NCBI GenBank assembly: GCA_937891425.1
Contig: CALAGD010000024.1
Location: forward strand, 62,001 to 126,000
Origin: an uncultured Pigmentiphaga sp.
GTDB lineage: Bacteria > Pseudomonadota > Gammaproteobacteria > Burkholderiales > Burkholderiaceae_B
Reading direction: 5' to 3'
Length of the DNA: 64,000 bases
Shown here: one piece after another, positions 1-9,589 of the stretch
Layout: every line of letters begins with the position of its first letter
Position numbering within the stretch: position 1 is the stretch's first letter
Translations under genes and position numbers: made by a program
Notes under the pieces: generated by a model
What the model was told of the DNA's origin: nothing
What the model saw: only the letters and a program-made list of their open reading frames with translations
The model's database searches: none

Positions 1-471
1 GCCTCGTTGCGCGACCCGATCGTGGTGCCCGAATCCATCCGGATGCTGGCTCTCATCGACACGCTCAAGCATGCCCACGGGCAGCTGGTCCTGGTGGCCG
101 ACGAATTCGGCGCCATCGTCGGGCTGGTCACGGCCATGGACCTGTTCGAAGCCATCGCCGGCGAGTTTCCCGACGAAGACGAGGTGCCCGACATCGTTCC
201 CGAAGGCGAGAACCGGTGGATCGTCTCTGGGGCCGCCGACCTGCACCATCTCGAACAGGAGCTGGAAGTCCGCGGCCTGGTCGGGGAAGATTACTCGACG
301 CTCGCCGGCTACCTGCTGACCCATTTCGGCAAACTGCCCGAGCGCGGTCAGGTACTGGAACAGGCCGGGCTCGGCTTGCGCTTCGAGGTACTCGAGGTCT
401 CCGGACGCCGTATCGTCTCCGTACTCGTCGAGCGCGTGTCACCCCCCGCCGAGGAGTCCGGCCCCGACTGA
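1..471 (+). CDS. CorC/HlyC-family CBS-domain protein, C-terminal part (5' end outside window)
   Basis: The reading frame is open from base 1, so the start lies outside the window. About 156 residues are visible. The first 50 or so are the end of a CBS domain (the run LVLVADEFGAIVGLVTAMDL is characteristic). They are followed by the acidic linker and the CorC_HlyC transporter-associated domain that ends these proteins (DYSTLAGYLLTHFGKLPERG). Full-length relatives either carry an N-terminal DUF21 membrane domain (magnesium/cobalt efflux, HlyC/CorC family) or are soluble CorC, which lies next to lnt. Which type this is cannot be decided here. It is read toward the RND operon with a 217-base gap. 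Confidence 0.85.
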   Translation, partial: ASLRDPIVVPESIRMLALIDTLKHAHGQLVLVADEFGAIVGLVTAMDLFEAIAGEFPDEDEVPDIVPEGENRWIVSGAADLHHLEQELEVRGLVGEDYSTLAGYLLTHFGKLPERGQVLEQAGLGLRFEVLEVSGRRIVSVLVERVSPPAEESGPD

Positions 472-552
472 ACCCTGGGAGTTGCGCGTCATGTGGTATT
501 GAACCCACAGCCCCCAGTATTGCGGACCGAATCCGTTCCAACTTGCGGTACG

Positions 553-601
553 CTGCACGATTGTGCAGTGTGCCAAAAGCGTACTGAAAAGTGATACACT
601 T
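553..601 (+). promoter_or_regulatory. Palindromic candidate operator region before the RND operon
   Basis: Two palindromes lie 88-136 bases before the adaptor start codon. CTGCAC-gatt-GTGCAG (553-568) is a perfect 6-bp inverted repeat. AAGTG-ata-CACTT (589-601) is a perfect 5-bp repeat that includes a possible -10 element (TACACT, 595-600). This is where TetR-type repressors such as AcrR or MexL-like proteins bind in related pumps. No regulator gene is encoded next to this operon, so binding by a distant regulator is inference. Confidence 0.4.
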
Positions 602-688
602 CCGTCTCATTTGAGAGCACACAGCCTCACCGGGGTTTCCACCCTGCGCAGGAGCCCTGGCGCTCATCTTCCCGCCGAGATTCTCCCC

Positions 689-1915
689 ATGTCGATCCCA
701 GATCTCACTCGGAAAACGCTGCTGATTGCTGTAGCTGCGATGACGGCAACCCTTGCTGCTTGCGATCGTAACGGGCAACAGCAGGCCGCTTCGCAGCAGA
801 TGCAGATGCCCGCCTTGCCGGTCAGTGTTCTTGCCGTCAGGCCCGAGCGCACGGCAATCACTACCGAGCTGCCCGGACGCACCGTCGCTACCCGTTCGGC
901 TCAGGTCCGGGCCCGGGTGCCGGGCATCGTGCTCGAGCGCGTGTTCACAGAAGGCACGGATGTCCAGGCCGGAGACGTGCTGTTCAGGATCGATCCCGCA
1001 CCGCTCGAAGCTGCCTACCAGGCCGCTGCAGCCAATCTGCAGAGTGCCGAAGCCGCACTGTTCGAGGCCCGCCAGACCGAGAGGCGGTACGCCCCGCTGG
1101 TGCAGCAGAACGCCATCAGCAAGCAGCAGTACGACCAGGCGGTTGCGGCACGACGGCAGGCAGAAGCGCTCGTGGCACAGCAGAAGGCGGCGCTCGACAA
1201 GGCGAGGCTCGACCTCGGCTACGCCACGGTCACGGCGCCGATTGCCGGGCGCATCGGCGACGCGCTGGTCACCGAGGGGGCGCTCGTCGGCCAGGGGGAG
1301 CCCACCCCGCTTGCGCTCATCCAGCAGATCGACCCCATCTACGTGGATTTCACCCAGTCGTCCAGCCAGCTGCTGCGCCTGCATGAAGCCATACTGGCCG
1401 GGAAGCTCTCACCCGCCGACGTCGAAAACACGCCCGTCACCCTCATCCTGCCCACCGGCAGCGCCTACGCGCACAAGGGCAGGCTGCTGTTCTCGGGAAT
1501 CTCGGTCGACCCCTCCACGGGTCAGATCACGCTGCGCGCCGAGTTCCCCAACCCCGAACGCCTGTTGCTCCCTGGCATGTACGTGCGCGGGCGCATCGAG
1601 CAAGGCGTAGTCGACAACGTCATCACCGTGCCGGTCCAGGCCGTGCAGCGCAGCCCCGACGGCAGCGCCTACGTGTACGTGGTCGGTGAGAACGACACCG
1701 TACAGACACGGCCGATCGTGGCTGGCGAAATGATGCCCGATCGCTGGGTGGTAGAAAGCGGACTGAACGAAGGCGACCGTGTCATACTCGACCGCTTCCA
1801 GCAGCTGCGCCCGGGCGCCCCAGTAAAGCCGGTGCCGGCGGGCGCAGCGCCTGGTGCGCAGCCCGGCCAGGGCGGTCAGCAAGGAAACCCGGCCAGCGCG
1901 AAACAGCAGGGCTGA
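689..1915 (+). CDS. acrA: RND efflux periplasmic adaptor (membrane fusion) lipoprotein
   Basis: The product has 408 residues and bridges the inner-membrane pump and the outer-membrane channel of a tripartite RND exporter. The ATG at 689 is chosen because a lipoprotein signal follows at once, with a hydrophobic stretch and lipobox LAAC with Cys25. An in-frame upstream start at 563 would put 42 charged residues before the signal. The order is lipoyl/barrel-sandwich half, alpha-helical hairpin (about 95-170, rich in Q/A/E heptads), second lipoyl half (ATVTAPIAGRIGDALVTEGA), then the beta-barrel and membrane-proximal domains. The C-terminus is Gly/Gln-rich. The length and order fit the AcrA/MexA family. 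The pump gene begins 120 bases downstream. Confidence 0.93.
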   Translation: MSIPDLTRKTLLIAVAAMTATLAACDRNGQQQAASQQMQMPALPVSVLAVRPERTAITTELPGRTVATRSAQVRARVPGIVLERVFTEGTDVQAGDVLFRIDPAPLEAAYQAAAANLQSAEAALFEARQTERRYAPLVQQNAISKQQYDQAVAARRQAEALVAQQKAALDKARLDLGYATVTAPIAGRIGDALVTEGALVGQGEPTPLALIQQIDPIYVDFTQSSSQLLRLHEAILAGKLSPADVENTPVTLILPTGSAYAHKGRLLFSGISVDPSTGQITLRAEFPNPERLLLPGMYVRGRIEQGVVDNVITVPVQAVQRSPDGSAYVYVVGENDTVQTRPIVAGEMMPDRWVVESGLNEGDRVILDRFQQLRPGAPVKPVPAGAAPGAQPGQGGQQGNPASAKQQG

Positions 1916-2035
1916 TACAGGACGTGCACGGCAGCGGGCGCACTCGTTGCCGGCGCTCGGCATCCGGCATGCGACCGTCGCCGCATTTCATGCTCTCGCA
2001 GTGCAACCAGGAATACGCCTAGTAAGGTAGTCCTC

Positions 2036-5000
2036 ATGCCTCAGTTTTTCATCAGTCGTCCAATCTTCGCGTGGGTGGTTTCCCTGTTCATCATCCTGGC
2101 AGGTGTGCTCGCCATTCCCAACCTGCCCATCGCGCAATTTCCTGATGTTGCACCACCCAGCATCACGGTCCGTGCGTTCTATCCGGGAGCTTCGGCCGAG
2201 GTGGTCAACGAGTCGGTCACCAGCCTGATCGAACAGGAGCTCAACGGCGCCACGGGCCTGCTCTACTACGAAAGTCAGAGCGACTCCTACGGGCGCGCCA
2301 CCATCACTGCCACGTTCGTGCCGGGCACGAACCCCGATCTGGCGGCGGTCGATGTCCAGAACCGCATGAAGGTAGCCGAACCACGCCTCCCCCAGGCAGT
2401 GCTTTCGCAAGGCCTGACAGTTGAAAAGGCTGCCAGCAACTTCCTGCTCGTCGTCACGGTTTCCTCGCCCGACGGCACCATCGACACCGCAAACATCGCA
2501 GATTACGTTACCCGCAACATCCTCAACGAGATCAAGCGCATTCCTGGCGTCGGACGTGCCCAGCTCTATGCCTCCGAACGCGCGATGCGCATCTGGGTCG
2601 ACCCCGACAAGCTGATCGCCTACCAGCTCTCGATGGACGACATCCGCGCCGCAATCAGCGGGCAGAACGTGCAGGTGGCGGCCGGCTCCATCGGCAGTCA
2701 GCCGGCTCCGCCAACCCAGCAGATCACCTCGTCGATCCTCGTGCGAGGCATGCTGTCGACACCGGAAGAGTTCGGCGAAATCATCCTGCGCGCGAATCCC
2801 GACGGTTCGACTGTGTACCTGCGTGACGTGGCCCGCGTCGAAGTCGGCTCGGAAACGTACCAGTACTCGTCCCGTCTGAACGGCCACCCCACCGCCGCCG
2901 TCGGCGTGCAGCTGGCTGCGGGTGCAAACGCCCTGGCCACCGCCCGCATGATCCGCGAGCGCATGGAACAACTCGAGGCCTATTTCCCGAAAGGCATGGT
3001 GTGGGACATCCCCTACGACACCTCGCCTTTTGTGGAGATCTCCATCGAAAAGGTGGTGCACACCCTGGTCGAGGCAGTGATCCTGGTCATCCTGGTGATG
3101 TTCCTGTTCCTGCAGAACTTCCGCTACACGCTCATCCCGACCATCGTGGTGCCCATCGCGCTGCTGGGTACCTTCGCGGTCATGTACGCCATCGGTTTCT
3201 CGATCAACGTGCTGACCATGTTCGGGATGGTGCTGGCCATCGGCATTCTGGTGGACGACGCCATCGTGGTGGTCGAAAACGTGGAGCGGATCATGGCGGA
3301 GGAAGGTCTGCCGCCGCGGCAGGCGGCCCGCAAGGCGATGCGCCAGATCTTCGGTGCCATCGTGGGCATTACCCTGGTGCTGTCGTCGGTGTTCCTGCCG
3401 CTGGCCTTCATGGGAGGCTCCGTGGGCGTCATCTATCGCCAGTTCGCCCTCACCATGGCCACCTCCATCCTGTTCTCGGGCTTCCTGGCGTTGTCCTTGT
3501 CGCCCGCGCTGTGTGCAACCCTGCTCAAGCCAATCGACCCGCAGTCCCATGAACAGAAGCGGGGCTTCTTCGGCTGGTTCAACCGCATGTTCCATCGAAC
3601 CACCGACGGCTACGAACGCCAGGTGACGCGCGTCGTGAATCGTCCGAAGCGCTTCATGCTCATCTACCTGGTCATCGTCGCTGTGCTGGGATTCCTGTAC
3701 ATGCGCCTGCCAACGTCCTTCCTGCCGGTGGAAGACCAGGGCTACATCATCACCAACGTGCAGCTGCCCCCGGGTGCAACCACCAACCGCACGCTGGCCT
3801 CCATGGAGAAGATGGAGCAGTACCTGATGGCGCAACCCGAGACCGCAAGCAACGTGTCGATCCTGGGCTTCAGCTTCTCGGGGTCGGGTGAAAATGCTGG
3901 TCTGGCCTTCACCACGCTGAAGGACTGGTCCGAGCGCGACCGTTCAGCCATGGAGATTGCAGCTACGGCAACCCGCCAGCTGGCAGGGTTGATCACCGAC
4001 GGTCAATTCTTCTCGCTGGTGCCGCCCGCCATTTCCGCACTGGGCAACTCGGCCGGCTTCAACTTCCGCCTGCAGGACCGCGGCGCCCTGGGCCGCGCAG
4101 CGCTGATCCAGGCACGCAATGAACTGCTCATGCGCGCCAACCAGCACCCTGCCATCCGGTATGCCCGTCCGGAGGCGCTGGAAGACGCGCCTCAGGTGGT
4201 GGTCAACATCGATCGCCAGGCTGCCGTCGCGCAGGGCGTGCCCTTCAGCAGCATCGCATCGACGCTGGCACTTACCTTCGGCTCCGGCATGGTCAACGAC
4301 TTCGCCAACGCCGGCCGCATGCAACGCGTCATCGTCCAGGGTGATGCCAAGCACCGCATGACGCCGTCCGACATCCTCAACCTGAACGTGCTGAACGTGC
4401 GCGGCGAAAGCGTACCGATGAGCACCTTCGCCACGGCCGACTGGGATATGGCACCGGTCAGCATCGACCGCTACAACGGTTACGAGGCCATCAAGATATC
4501 CGGCGAACCGGCTCCCGGCTACAGCACCGGTGAAGCCATGGCCGCCATGGAAGAGATCGCCCGCAGCCTGCAGGCCGGCATCGGCTACGAATGGACCGGC
4601 CAGTCGCTGCAGGAACGCATTTCGGGCGCGCAGATGCCCCTGCTGATCGGACTGTCGCTGCTCTCGGTGTTCCTGGTACTGGCTGCTCTTTACGAAAGCT
4701 GGACCATACCGCTCTCGGTCATTCTGGTAGTGCCCCTGGGCCTCATCGGTTCGGTGATTGCGGTCACCCTCACCAACATGTCGAACGACGTGTTTTTCAA
4801 GGTCGGGCTGATTACCATCATCGGTCTATCGGCCAAGAACGCCATCCTCATCGTCGAGTTCGCGAAGGACCTGTACGCCCAGGGCATGAGCCTACTCGAT
4901 GCGACGGTGCATGCGGCACGCCTGCGTTTCCGTCCCATTCTCATGACCTCGCTGGCGTTCACGGCCGGTGTCACGCCGCTGGCCGTTGCTACCGGCGCCA

Positions 5001-5191
5001 GTGCGGCCAGCCAACGTGCATTGGGTGTGGGTGTGCTGGGTGGCATGATCAGCGCCACTATACTGTCGGTGTTGCTGGTGCCCGTGTTCTTCGTCTTCGT
5101 GCTCAAACTGTTCCGGGTACCCCCGCGGCCCGCCCATGACGTCGAGGAGCCAGGCAACGAATCCGAAGAAGGAGTTCGGCATGATGCGTGA
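2036..5191 (+). CDS. acrB: RND multidrug efflux pump, inner-membrane subunit (AcrB/MexB family)
   Basis: The product has 1051 residues, the usual HAE1-family length. It begins MPQFFISRPIFAWV, the conserved first transmembrane segment. The proton-relay residues are visible: the Asp pair in GILVDDAIVVVEN near residue 406 (TM4) and the Lys in GLSAKNAILIVEFAKD near residue 932 (TM10). Two large periplasmic loops follow TM1 and TM7. The pump is a homotrimer driven by proton motive force that takes up hydrophobic or amphipathic drugs from the periplasm and membrane. The substrate range cannot be read from sequence. Its last bases overlap the start of the outer-membrane channel gene, which indicates translational coupling. 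Confidence 0.95.
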   Translation: MPQFFISRPIFAWVVSLFIILAGVLAIPNLPIAQFPDVAPPSITVRAFYPGASAEVVNESVTSLIEQELNGATGLLYYESQSDSYGRATITATFVPGTNPDLAAVDVQNRMKVAEPRLPQAVLSQGLTVEKAASNFLLVVTVSSPDGTIDTANIADYVTRNILNEIKRIPGVGRAQLYASERAMRIWVDPDKLIAYQLSMDDIRAAISGQNVQVAAGSIGSQPAPPTQQITSSILVRGMLSTPEEFGEIILRANPDGSTVYLRDVARVEVGSETYQYSSRLNGHPTAAVGVQLAAGANALATARMIRERMEQLEAYFPKGMVWDIPYDTSPFVEISIEKVVHTLVEAVILVILVMFLFLQNFRYTLIPTIVVPIALLGTFAVMYAIGFSINVLTMFGMVLAIGILVDDAIVVVENVERIMAEEGLPPRQAARKAMRQIFGAIVGITLVLSSVFLPLAFMGGSVGVIYRQFALTMATSILFSGFLALSLSPALCATLLKPIDPQSHEQKRGFFGWFNRMFHRTTDGYERQVTRVVNRPKRFMLIYLVIVAVLGFLYMRLPTSFLPVEDQGYIITNVQLPPGATTNRTLASMEKMEQYLMAQPETASNVSILGFSFSGSGENAGLAFTTLKDWSERDRSAMEIAATATRQLAGLITDGQFFSLVPPAISALGNSAGFNFRLQDRGALGRAALIQARNELLMRANQHPAIRYARPEALEDAPQVVVNIDRQAAVAQGVPFSSIASTLALTFGSGMVNDFANAGRMQRVIVQGDAKHRMTPSDILNLNVLNVRGESVPMSTFATADWDMAPVSIDRYNGYEAIKISGEPAPGYSTGEAMAAMEEIARSLQAGIGYEWTGQSLQERISGAQMPLLIGLSLLSVFLVLAALYESWTIPLSVILVVPLGLIGSVIAVTLTNMSNDVFFKVGLITIIGLSAKNAILIVEFAKDLYAQGMSLLDATVHAARLRFRPILMTSLAFTAGVTPLAVATGASAASQRALGVGVLGGMISATILSVLLVPVFFVFVLKLFRVPPRPAHDVEEPGNESEEGVRHDA

Positions 5192-6746
5192 TCGTGCAGC
5201 GGCCCAACCGTACACACCGGCCAGGATATCCGGTGCCCCCCGCAAGCGGCACCTGACCAGGCTGTTGCCCCTTGTCCTGGTGAGTGCCCTGGCCGGATGT
5301 ACCTTCATTCCCGAGTACACGCGGCCTGAGGCCCCCATCGCCGCCGACTGGCCCATCCCGCCGGGCGGCGAAGGCGTGCGCACAGACACCGCCACGGCCA
5401 CCCCGGCGGCCAGCGTCGGATGGCGGCAGTTCTTCCTCGACGAGGAACTGCAGCAGCTGATCGCGCTGGCGCTGGAGAACAATCGAAACCTGCGTACTGC
5501 GATCCTGAACATTGAAGCGGCCCGCGCGCAATACAACATCCAGCGCGCCGAGCTGGCACCCAGCGTGGGTGCGGGCGCCAGTGGGGTACGTCAGCGTACG
5601 CCAGGCGATCTCTCGCCGTCGGGCCAGTCGACCATCGCGTCGCAATACCAGGTGGGCGTTTCGATGCCCACGTTCGAGATCGACCTCTTCGGGCGCATCC
5701 GCAGCCTGTCCCAGGCTGCCCTGGCCCAGTACCTGGCTACCGAGGAAGCGAGGCGCAACGTCCAGATCACGCTGATCGCACAGGTGGCGGAAACCTGGCT
5801 CAACCTTTACGCCATCGAGGCGCAGCTCGAGCTTACCCGGCGCACGCTCGAATCCCGGCAGCAGTCGTACGATCTGGTCGATGCGCGCGTCAAAGCGGGC
5901 GTTGCTTCCACGCTCGAACTCAACCAGGCGCAAACCCTGCTCGATAGCGCACGCAGCAACCTCCATGCATTGCAGCGCACCCGTGAACAGGCACGCAACG
6001 CCCTCACTCTCCTCACCGGAGTGGCCACGCTGCCGCCGCTCAATTCCGACCGTCTGCAGCGCGACTCTCGCATTCTTGCCGACATTCCTGCAGGGCTGCC
6101 CTCCCAGGTCCTGTTGTCACGCCCCGACGTGCTTTCGGCAGAGCAGCGCCTGATCGCTGCCAACGCCAATATCGGGGCTGCACGGGCAGCATTTTTTCCG
6201 AACATCTCGCTGACCGCACTCTTTGGTACTGCCAGCGCGCAGTTATCCGGCCTGTTCCATAGCGGATCGCTCGCATGGAACTTCAGCCCCACCATCACGA
6301 TGCCAATCTTCACCAGCGGCAGCCTGCGCTCCCAGCTCGAGCTGGCCGAAGTGCGACGCAACATCGCGGTTGCCGAGTACGAGCAGACCATCCAGCAGGC
6401 GTTCCGGGAAGTGGCAGACGCACTGGCCGGCACCGCCACCTACGCCAGGCAGATCGAGGCCGAGGAGTCGCTGGTCGACGCGGCGCAACGTTCGCTCGAC
6501 CTGGCCCGCCTGCGCTATGAAAGCGGAGTCGACAGCTTCCTGCAGGTTCAGGACGCCCAGCGCACGCTGTACAGCGCGCAACAGCAACTGGTCCAGACAA
6601 AACTGGCCGAACTGCAGAACCGCGTAGCGCTGTACAAGGCTCTTGGCGGAGGCTGGCTCGAGAATTCAGCCGGCGTCGAACCCGGTGACGCCGTGCCCGC
6701 CACGGCGGGTGCAGGCCAGGCTCCTCGCACTACGCAGGGTGGCTGA
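5181..6746 (+). CDS. Outer-membrane efflux channel lipoprotein (NodT/OprM type)
   Basis: The product has 521 residues and is the TolC-like exit duct of the RND system. The start at 5181 is favoured by GGAG at 5171-5174 and by the 11-base overlap with the pump gene. A second ATG follows directly. The N-terminus carries about 25 basic/polar residues, a hydrophobic run and lipobox LAGC with Cys40. Two OEP repeats follow; each begins with a long helical stretch (for example VGWRQFFLDEELQQLIALAL, a NodT-family hallmark). The C-terminus is extended by a short Gly/Ala tail. It closes the three-gene operon and is followed by a rho-independent terminator. Confidence 0.93.
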   Translation: MMRDRAAAQPYTPARISGAPRKRHLTRLLPLVLVSALAGCTFIPEYTRPEAPIAADWPIPPGGEGVRTDTATATPAASVGWRQFFLDEELQQLIALALENNRNLRTAILNIEAARAQYNIQRAELAPSVGAGASGVRQRTPGDLSPSGQSTIASQYQVGVSMPTFEIDLFGRIRSLSQAALAQYLATEEARRNVQITLIAQVAETWLNLYAIEAQLELTRRTLESRQQSYDLVDARVKAGVASTLELNQAQTLLDSARSNLHALQRTREQARNALTLLTGVATLPPLNSDRLQRDSRILADIPAGLPSQVLLSRPDVLSAEQRLIAANANIGAARAAFFPNISLTALFGTASAQLSGLFHSGSLAWNFSPTITMPIFTSGSLRSQLELAEVRRNIAVAEYEQTIQQAFREVADALAGTATYARQIEAEESLVDAAQRSLDLARLRYESGVDSFLQVQDAQRTLYSAQQQLVQTKLAELQNRVALYKALGGGWLENSAGVEPGDAVPATAGAGQAPRTTQGG

Positions 6747-6792
6747 TGCCCCCGTGCGCCGCCGCGTTCGGCCCGGCGCATGAGCAGCATGC

Positions 6793-6828
6793 AAAAAAGA
6801 ACGAGCCCCCATTGGGGCTCGTTTTTTC
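6793..6828. terminator. Bidirectional rho-independent terminator between the RND operon and cysM
   Basis: An A6 tract precedes a stem of ACGAGCCCC and GGGGCTCGT, and a T6 tract follows. The A tract on one side and T tract on the other let it stop transcription from both strands. It sits between the converging efflux channel gene and cysM. Confidence 0.92.
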
Positions 6829-6870
6829 CTGGTCTCCTGCCTTGCACGCCAGTGCGTACCGCATGCTGCA

Positions 6871-7785
6871 TCAGGTATTGAAGATGCCGGTGGACAGATA
6901 ACGGTCGCCGCGGTCGCACACGATGAAGACGATGGTGGCGTTTGAGACCTCTTCCGCCACACGCAGGGCTGCAACGAGCGCCCCACCGGAGGACACCCCC
7001 GCGAAAATCCCCTCTTCCCGCGCCAGACGCCGTGCCATCTCTTCGGCTTCGGCCTGGCTGACATAGATCAGCCGATCAACCGCACCGGGATCGTAGATCT
7101 TGGGCAGATAAGCTTCGGGCCATTTGCGGATGCCAGGGATCTGCGAACCTTCCGCCGGCTGTACACCGATGATCTGTACCGAGGGTTTGAGCGGTTTCAA
7201 CGCGCGCGAGACACCGGTAATGGTACCGGTAGTTCCCATGGCACTGACGAAGTGGGTGATCTCGCCGTGCGTGTCGCGCCAGATCTCCGGCCCCGTAGTC
7301 TCGACATGGGCGCGCGGATTGTCGGGATTGGCGAACTGGTCGAGTACGATGCCTTTGCCCTCCCGCTGCATCTGCATGGCAAGGTCGCGTGCGTACTCCA
7401 TGCCACCCTTGTCGGCCGGCGTAAGAATGAGCTCGGCACCGTATGCGAGCATGGCCGCGCGCCGCTCGAGCGACAGGTTGTCGGGCATGATGAGCACCAT
7501 GCGATACCCCCGCATGGCCGCCACCATGGCCAACGCGATACCCGTATTGCCGCTGGTGGCCTCAATGAGCGTATCGCCAGGCTTGATGGCACCCCGCGCC
7601 TCGGCCTGCATGATCATCGACAGGGCCGGGCGGTCTTTCACCGAGCCTGCCGGATTGTTGCCCTCCAGCTTGGCCAGGATCACGTTGCCGCGCTCGAAGT
7701 TGGCCTGACCGGGCAGTCGCTGCAGACGAACCAGCGGTGTGTTGCCGACGGTCTGCTCGATAGTGGGATAGGTAGGTTTGCTCAT
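6871..7785 (-). CDS. cysM: Cysteine synthase B (O-acetylserine sulfhydrylase, PLP-dependent)
   Basis: The product has 304 residues and makes L-cysteine from O-acetylserine and sulfide (CysM enzymes also use thiosulfate). The start MSKPTYPTIEQTVGNTPLVR is typical of CysM; longer in-frame starts add only low-complexity sequence. The PLP-binding lysine is Lys50 in NNPAGSVKDRPA. The substrate and phosphate loops EATSGNTGIALAM and the GTTGTITGVSRAL glycine-rich loop are present. The length matches CysM (about 300) rather than CysK (about 320). It converges with the RND operon across the terminator at 6793-6828. Confidence 0.95.
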   Translation of the reverse strand: MSKPTYPTIEQTVGNTPLVRLQRLPGQANFERGNVILAKLEGNNPAGSVKDRPALSMIMQAEARGAIKPGDTLIEATSGNTGIALAMVAAMRGYRMVLIMPDNLSLERRAAMLAYGAELILTPADKGGMEYARDLAMQMQREGKGIVLDQFANPDNPRAHVETTGPEIWRDTHGEITHFVSAMGTTGTITGVSRALKPLKPSVQIIGVQPAEGSQIPGIRKWPEAYLPKIYDPGAVDRLIYVSQAEAEEMARRLAREEGIFAGVSSGGALVAALRVAEEVSNATIVFIVCDRGDRYLSTGIFNT

Positions 7786-7909
7786 GACGCAATCATACCG
7801 CGCACGCAAGGCGCGCTGCACCCGCCGTTCATGACCAGCCGCCATAAGAGCGGGTGCGCGATGCGCCAGGCGGTTATATGGGTGCAATGCCTTGCCCCCA
7901 GGCTACCCG

Positions 7910-8425
7910 TCAACGCATGCCGGGGGGAAGCGGTCCACGGGGTGGTGTGCTGGATACGGTCAGGCCCGCCTCGCGCAGCGCCTGTGCACGCTTGGGACCA
8001 ATACCTCTGATGCGTTCAGCGAAGTCCTCGAACGATTCGAACGGGCCACTGCGTTCGCGTTCGCGCACGATGAGTTCCGCGGTCTTGGGACCGATGCCGC
8101 GCACCGCCTGCAGTTCCTGAACCGACGCCACATTCACATTGACGTTGTGCCCCGCCTGCCCGGTGGCTGCCATCAGCCCCAGGCCGGCCGCCATCGCCAT
8201 GCGGCAGGCCTTCTGCCAACGCCTACGCCGCCGCGCGGAAGCGGCGGGCTGCTGGACGTCTGCACGCCGCTGCGGCACCGACGTCCGGGCCCGAACTTGC
8301 CCGGGCCGCGCAGGTATCGTCTCCGGCTGCCCGCGCCGTTGACGCGTCGTGTTGAACGGCATGGAGAACCGCCAGTCGTCAGCTGACAGCGGCTCGGCCA
8401 CCGTGGAATGCAAGAACGGATTCAT
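7910..8425 (-). CDS. ComEA-like helix-hairpin-helix protein
   Basis: The product has 171 residues. The start at 8425 has an AGGAGG ribosome site. The N-terminal 80 residues are Arg/Gln-rich and not recognisable. A single hydrophobic segment (about 90-105: MAMAAGLGLMAATGQA) follows, then VNVNVASVQELQAVRGIGPKTAELIV and a second GIGPKRAQALREAGL, the paired helix-hairpin-helix motifs of ComEA. Family members bind double-stranded DNA in the periplasm during uptake. Many betaproteobacterial copies stand alone, as here, with no other competence genes nearby. The long basic N-terminal extension before the membrane segment is unusual, so the true start may be internal. Confidence 0.75.
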   Translation of the reverse strand: MNPFLHSTVAEPLSADDWRFSMPFNTTRQRRGQPETIPARPGQVRARTSVPQRRADVQQPAASARRRRRWQKACRMAMAAGLGLMAATGQAGHNVNVNVASVQELQAVRGIGPKTAELIVRERERSGPFESFEDFAERIRGIGPKRAQALREAGLTVSSTPPRGPLPPGMR

Positions 8426-8596
8426 GGCTCCTCCTGCTGGGTGATGCTGCAAATCATGAGTTGGCAACCGCGCGAAGTGCCAGGGACGGCCCCGTGCGCG
8501 ATCGACCCCGCCAGCATGCCACAGCCCGCAGGGCAGACACCCGAGGTGTCATCCTGCCGTCCATGCGGAGGAATACGTAGGAACGGCGCCAGCCGA

Positions 8597-9589
8597 TCAG
8601 ACGACGCGTGCGCGCAGTGCGCGCACGTATTCACGTACGCCCGTCTGCACGTCACGCATGGGTGTTTTGTAGCCTGCCGCCCGCAGTGCGCTGATGTCGG
8701 CCTGCGTGTAGCTCTGATAACGCCCTTTCAGGTCGTCAGGGAAATCGATGTATTGCAGCAATCCCTGTTCGACCAGCTCCGCCAGGGTCAACGGAGCCAG
8801 GCCTTCCTCTTCACGCAGGGTGTTGATGACCGTAGTGGCGATGTCATTGAAGGGTTGTGCCCGGCCGGTGCCGCAGTTGTAAATACCCGACGGCCCGCCA
8901 TGCTCCAGAAAGAACAGGTTCACGGCAACCACGTCGTCCACCGCCACAAAATCCCGTTTCTGCTCGCCGGCAGCATAGCCATCCCAGCCGCCGAACAGGC
9001 GTACGTGTCCGTCCCGGATGTACTGCTGGTAATGGTGAAAAGCCACCGAAGCCATCCGTCCCTTGTGCTGCTCACGCGGACCATACACGTTGAAATAACG
9101 CAGGCCTACCACGGGCGCGTTCAGCTCGGGCATGCGTCTGCGCACGACCTGGTCGAACAGCAGTTTCGAATAGCCGTACACATTCAGCGGCCTCTCGTTT
9201 TCCGGCCTTTCCACATACTCGGGCCCTGCGCCGTAGACGGCTGCTGACGAGGCGTAGATGAAGGGCATCATCATCCGCTGGCAGTACTCGAACAGCTCGA
9301 GCGTATAGCGGTAGTTGTTGTCCATCATGTAGCGGCCGTTACGCTCGGTGGTGTCGGAGCACGCCCCCTGATGGAAAACGGCTTCCACGGCCGGGAGCTT
9401 GGCCCCGGCCAGCCGGGCGCGAAACTCTTCCTTGTCCATGTAGTCGGCGATCACGCAGTCAGCCAGATTCGCGAACTTGTCACCGTCGGTGAGATCGTCG
9501 ACCGCGATGATCTCGGTGATGCCGCGTGCGTTCAATGCCTTGACAAGATTGCTGCCGATAAACCCGGCGGCACCGGTCACAATGATCAT
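8597..9589 (-). CDS. hldD: ADP-L-glycero-D-manno-heptose-6-epimerase
   Basis: The product has 330 residues and converts ADP-D-glycero-D-manno-heptose to the L-glycero form for the LPS inner core. It is an extended SDR with N-terminal NADP-binding motif MIIVTGAAGFIGSNLVKAL. The active-site Tyr and Lys lie in VYGYSKLLFDQ, with a Ser/Ala/Ala triad in YASSAAVYG. Its ATG overlaps the stop of rfaE1 (ATGA), and the ribosome site CTAGGAG lies in the end of rfaE1, so the two heptose genes are translationally coupled. It is the last gene of the lapA-lapB-rfaE1-hldD run. Confidence 0.96.
   Translation of the reverse strand: MIIVTGAAGFIGSNLVKALNARGITEIIAVDDLTDGDKFANLADCVIADYMDKEEFRARLAGAKLPAVEAVFHQGACSDTTERNGRYMMDNNYRYTLELFEYCQRMMMPFIYASSAAVYGAGPEYVERPENERPLNVYGYSKLLFDQVVRRRMPELNAPVVGLRYFNVYGPREQHKGRMASVAFHHYQQYIRDGHVRLFGGWDGYAAGEQKRDFVAVDDVVAVNLFFLEHGGPSGIYNCGTGRAQPFNDIATTVINTLREEEGLAPLTLAELVEQGLLQYIDFPDDLKGRYQSYTQADISALRAAGYKTPMRDVQTGVREYVRALRARVV

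Noticed and set aside
1988..3835. A 615-codon minus-strand frame opposite the RND pump
   Set aside because: It is His/Asp/Gln-rich antisense sequence to a certain gene.
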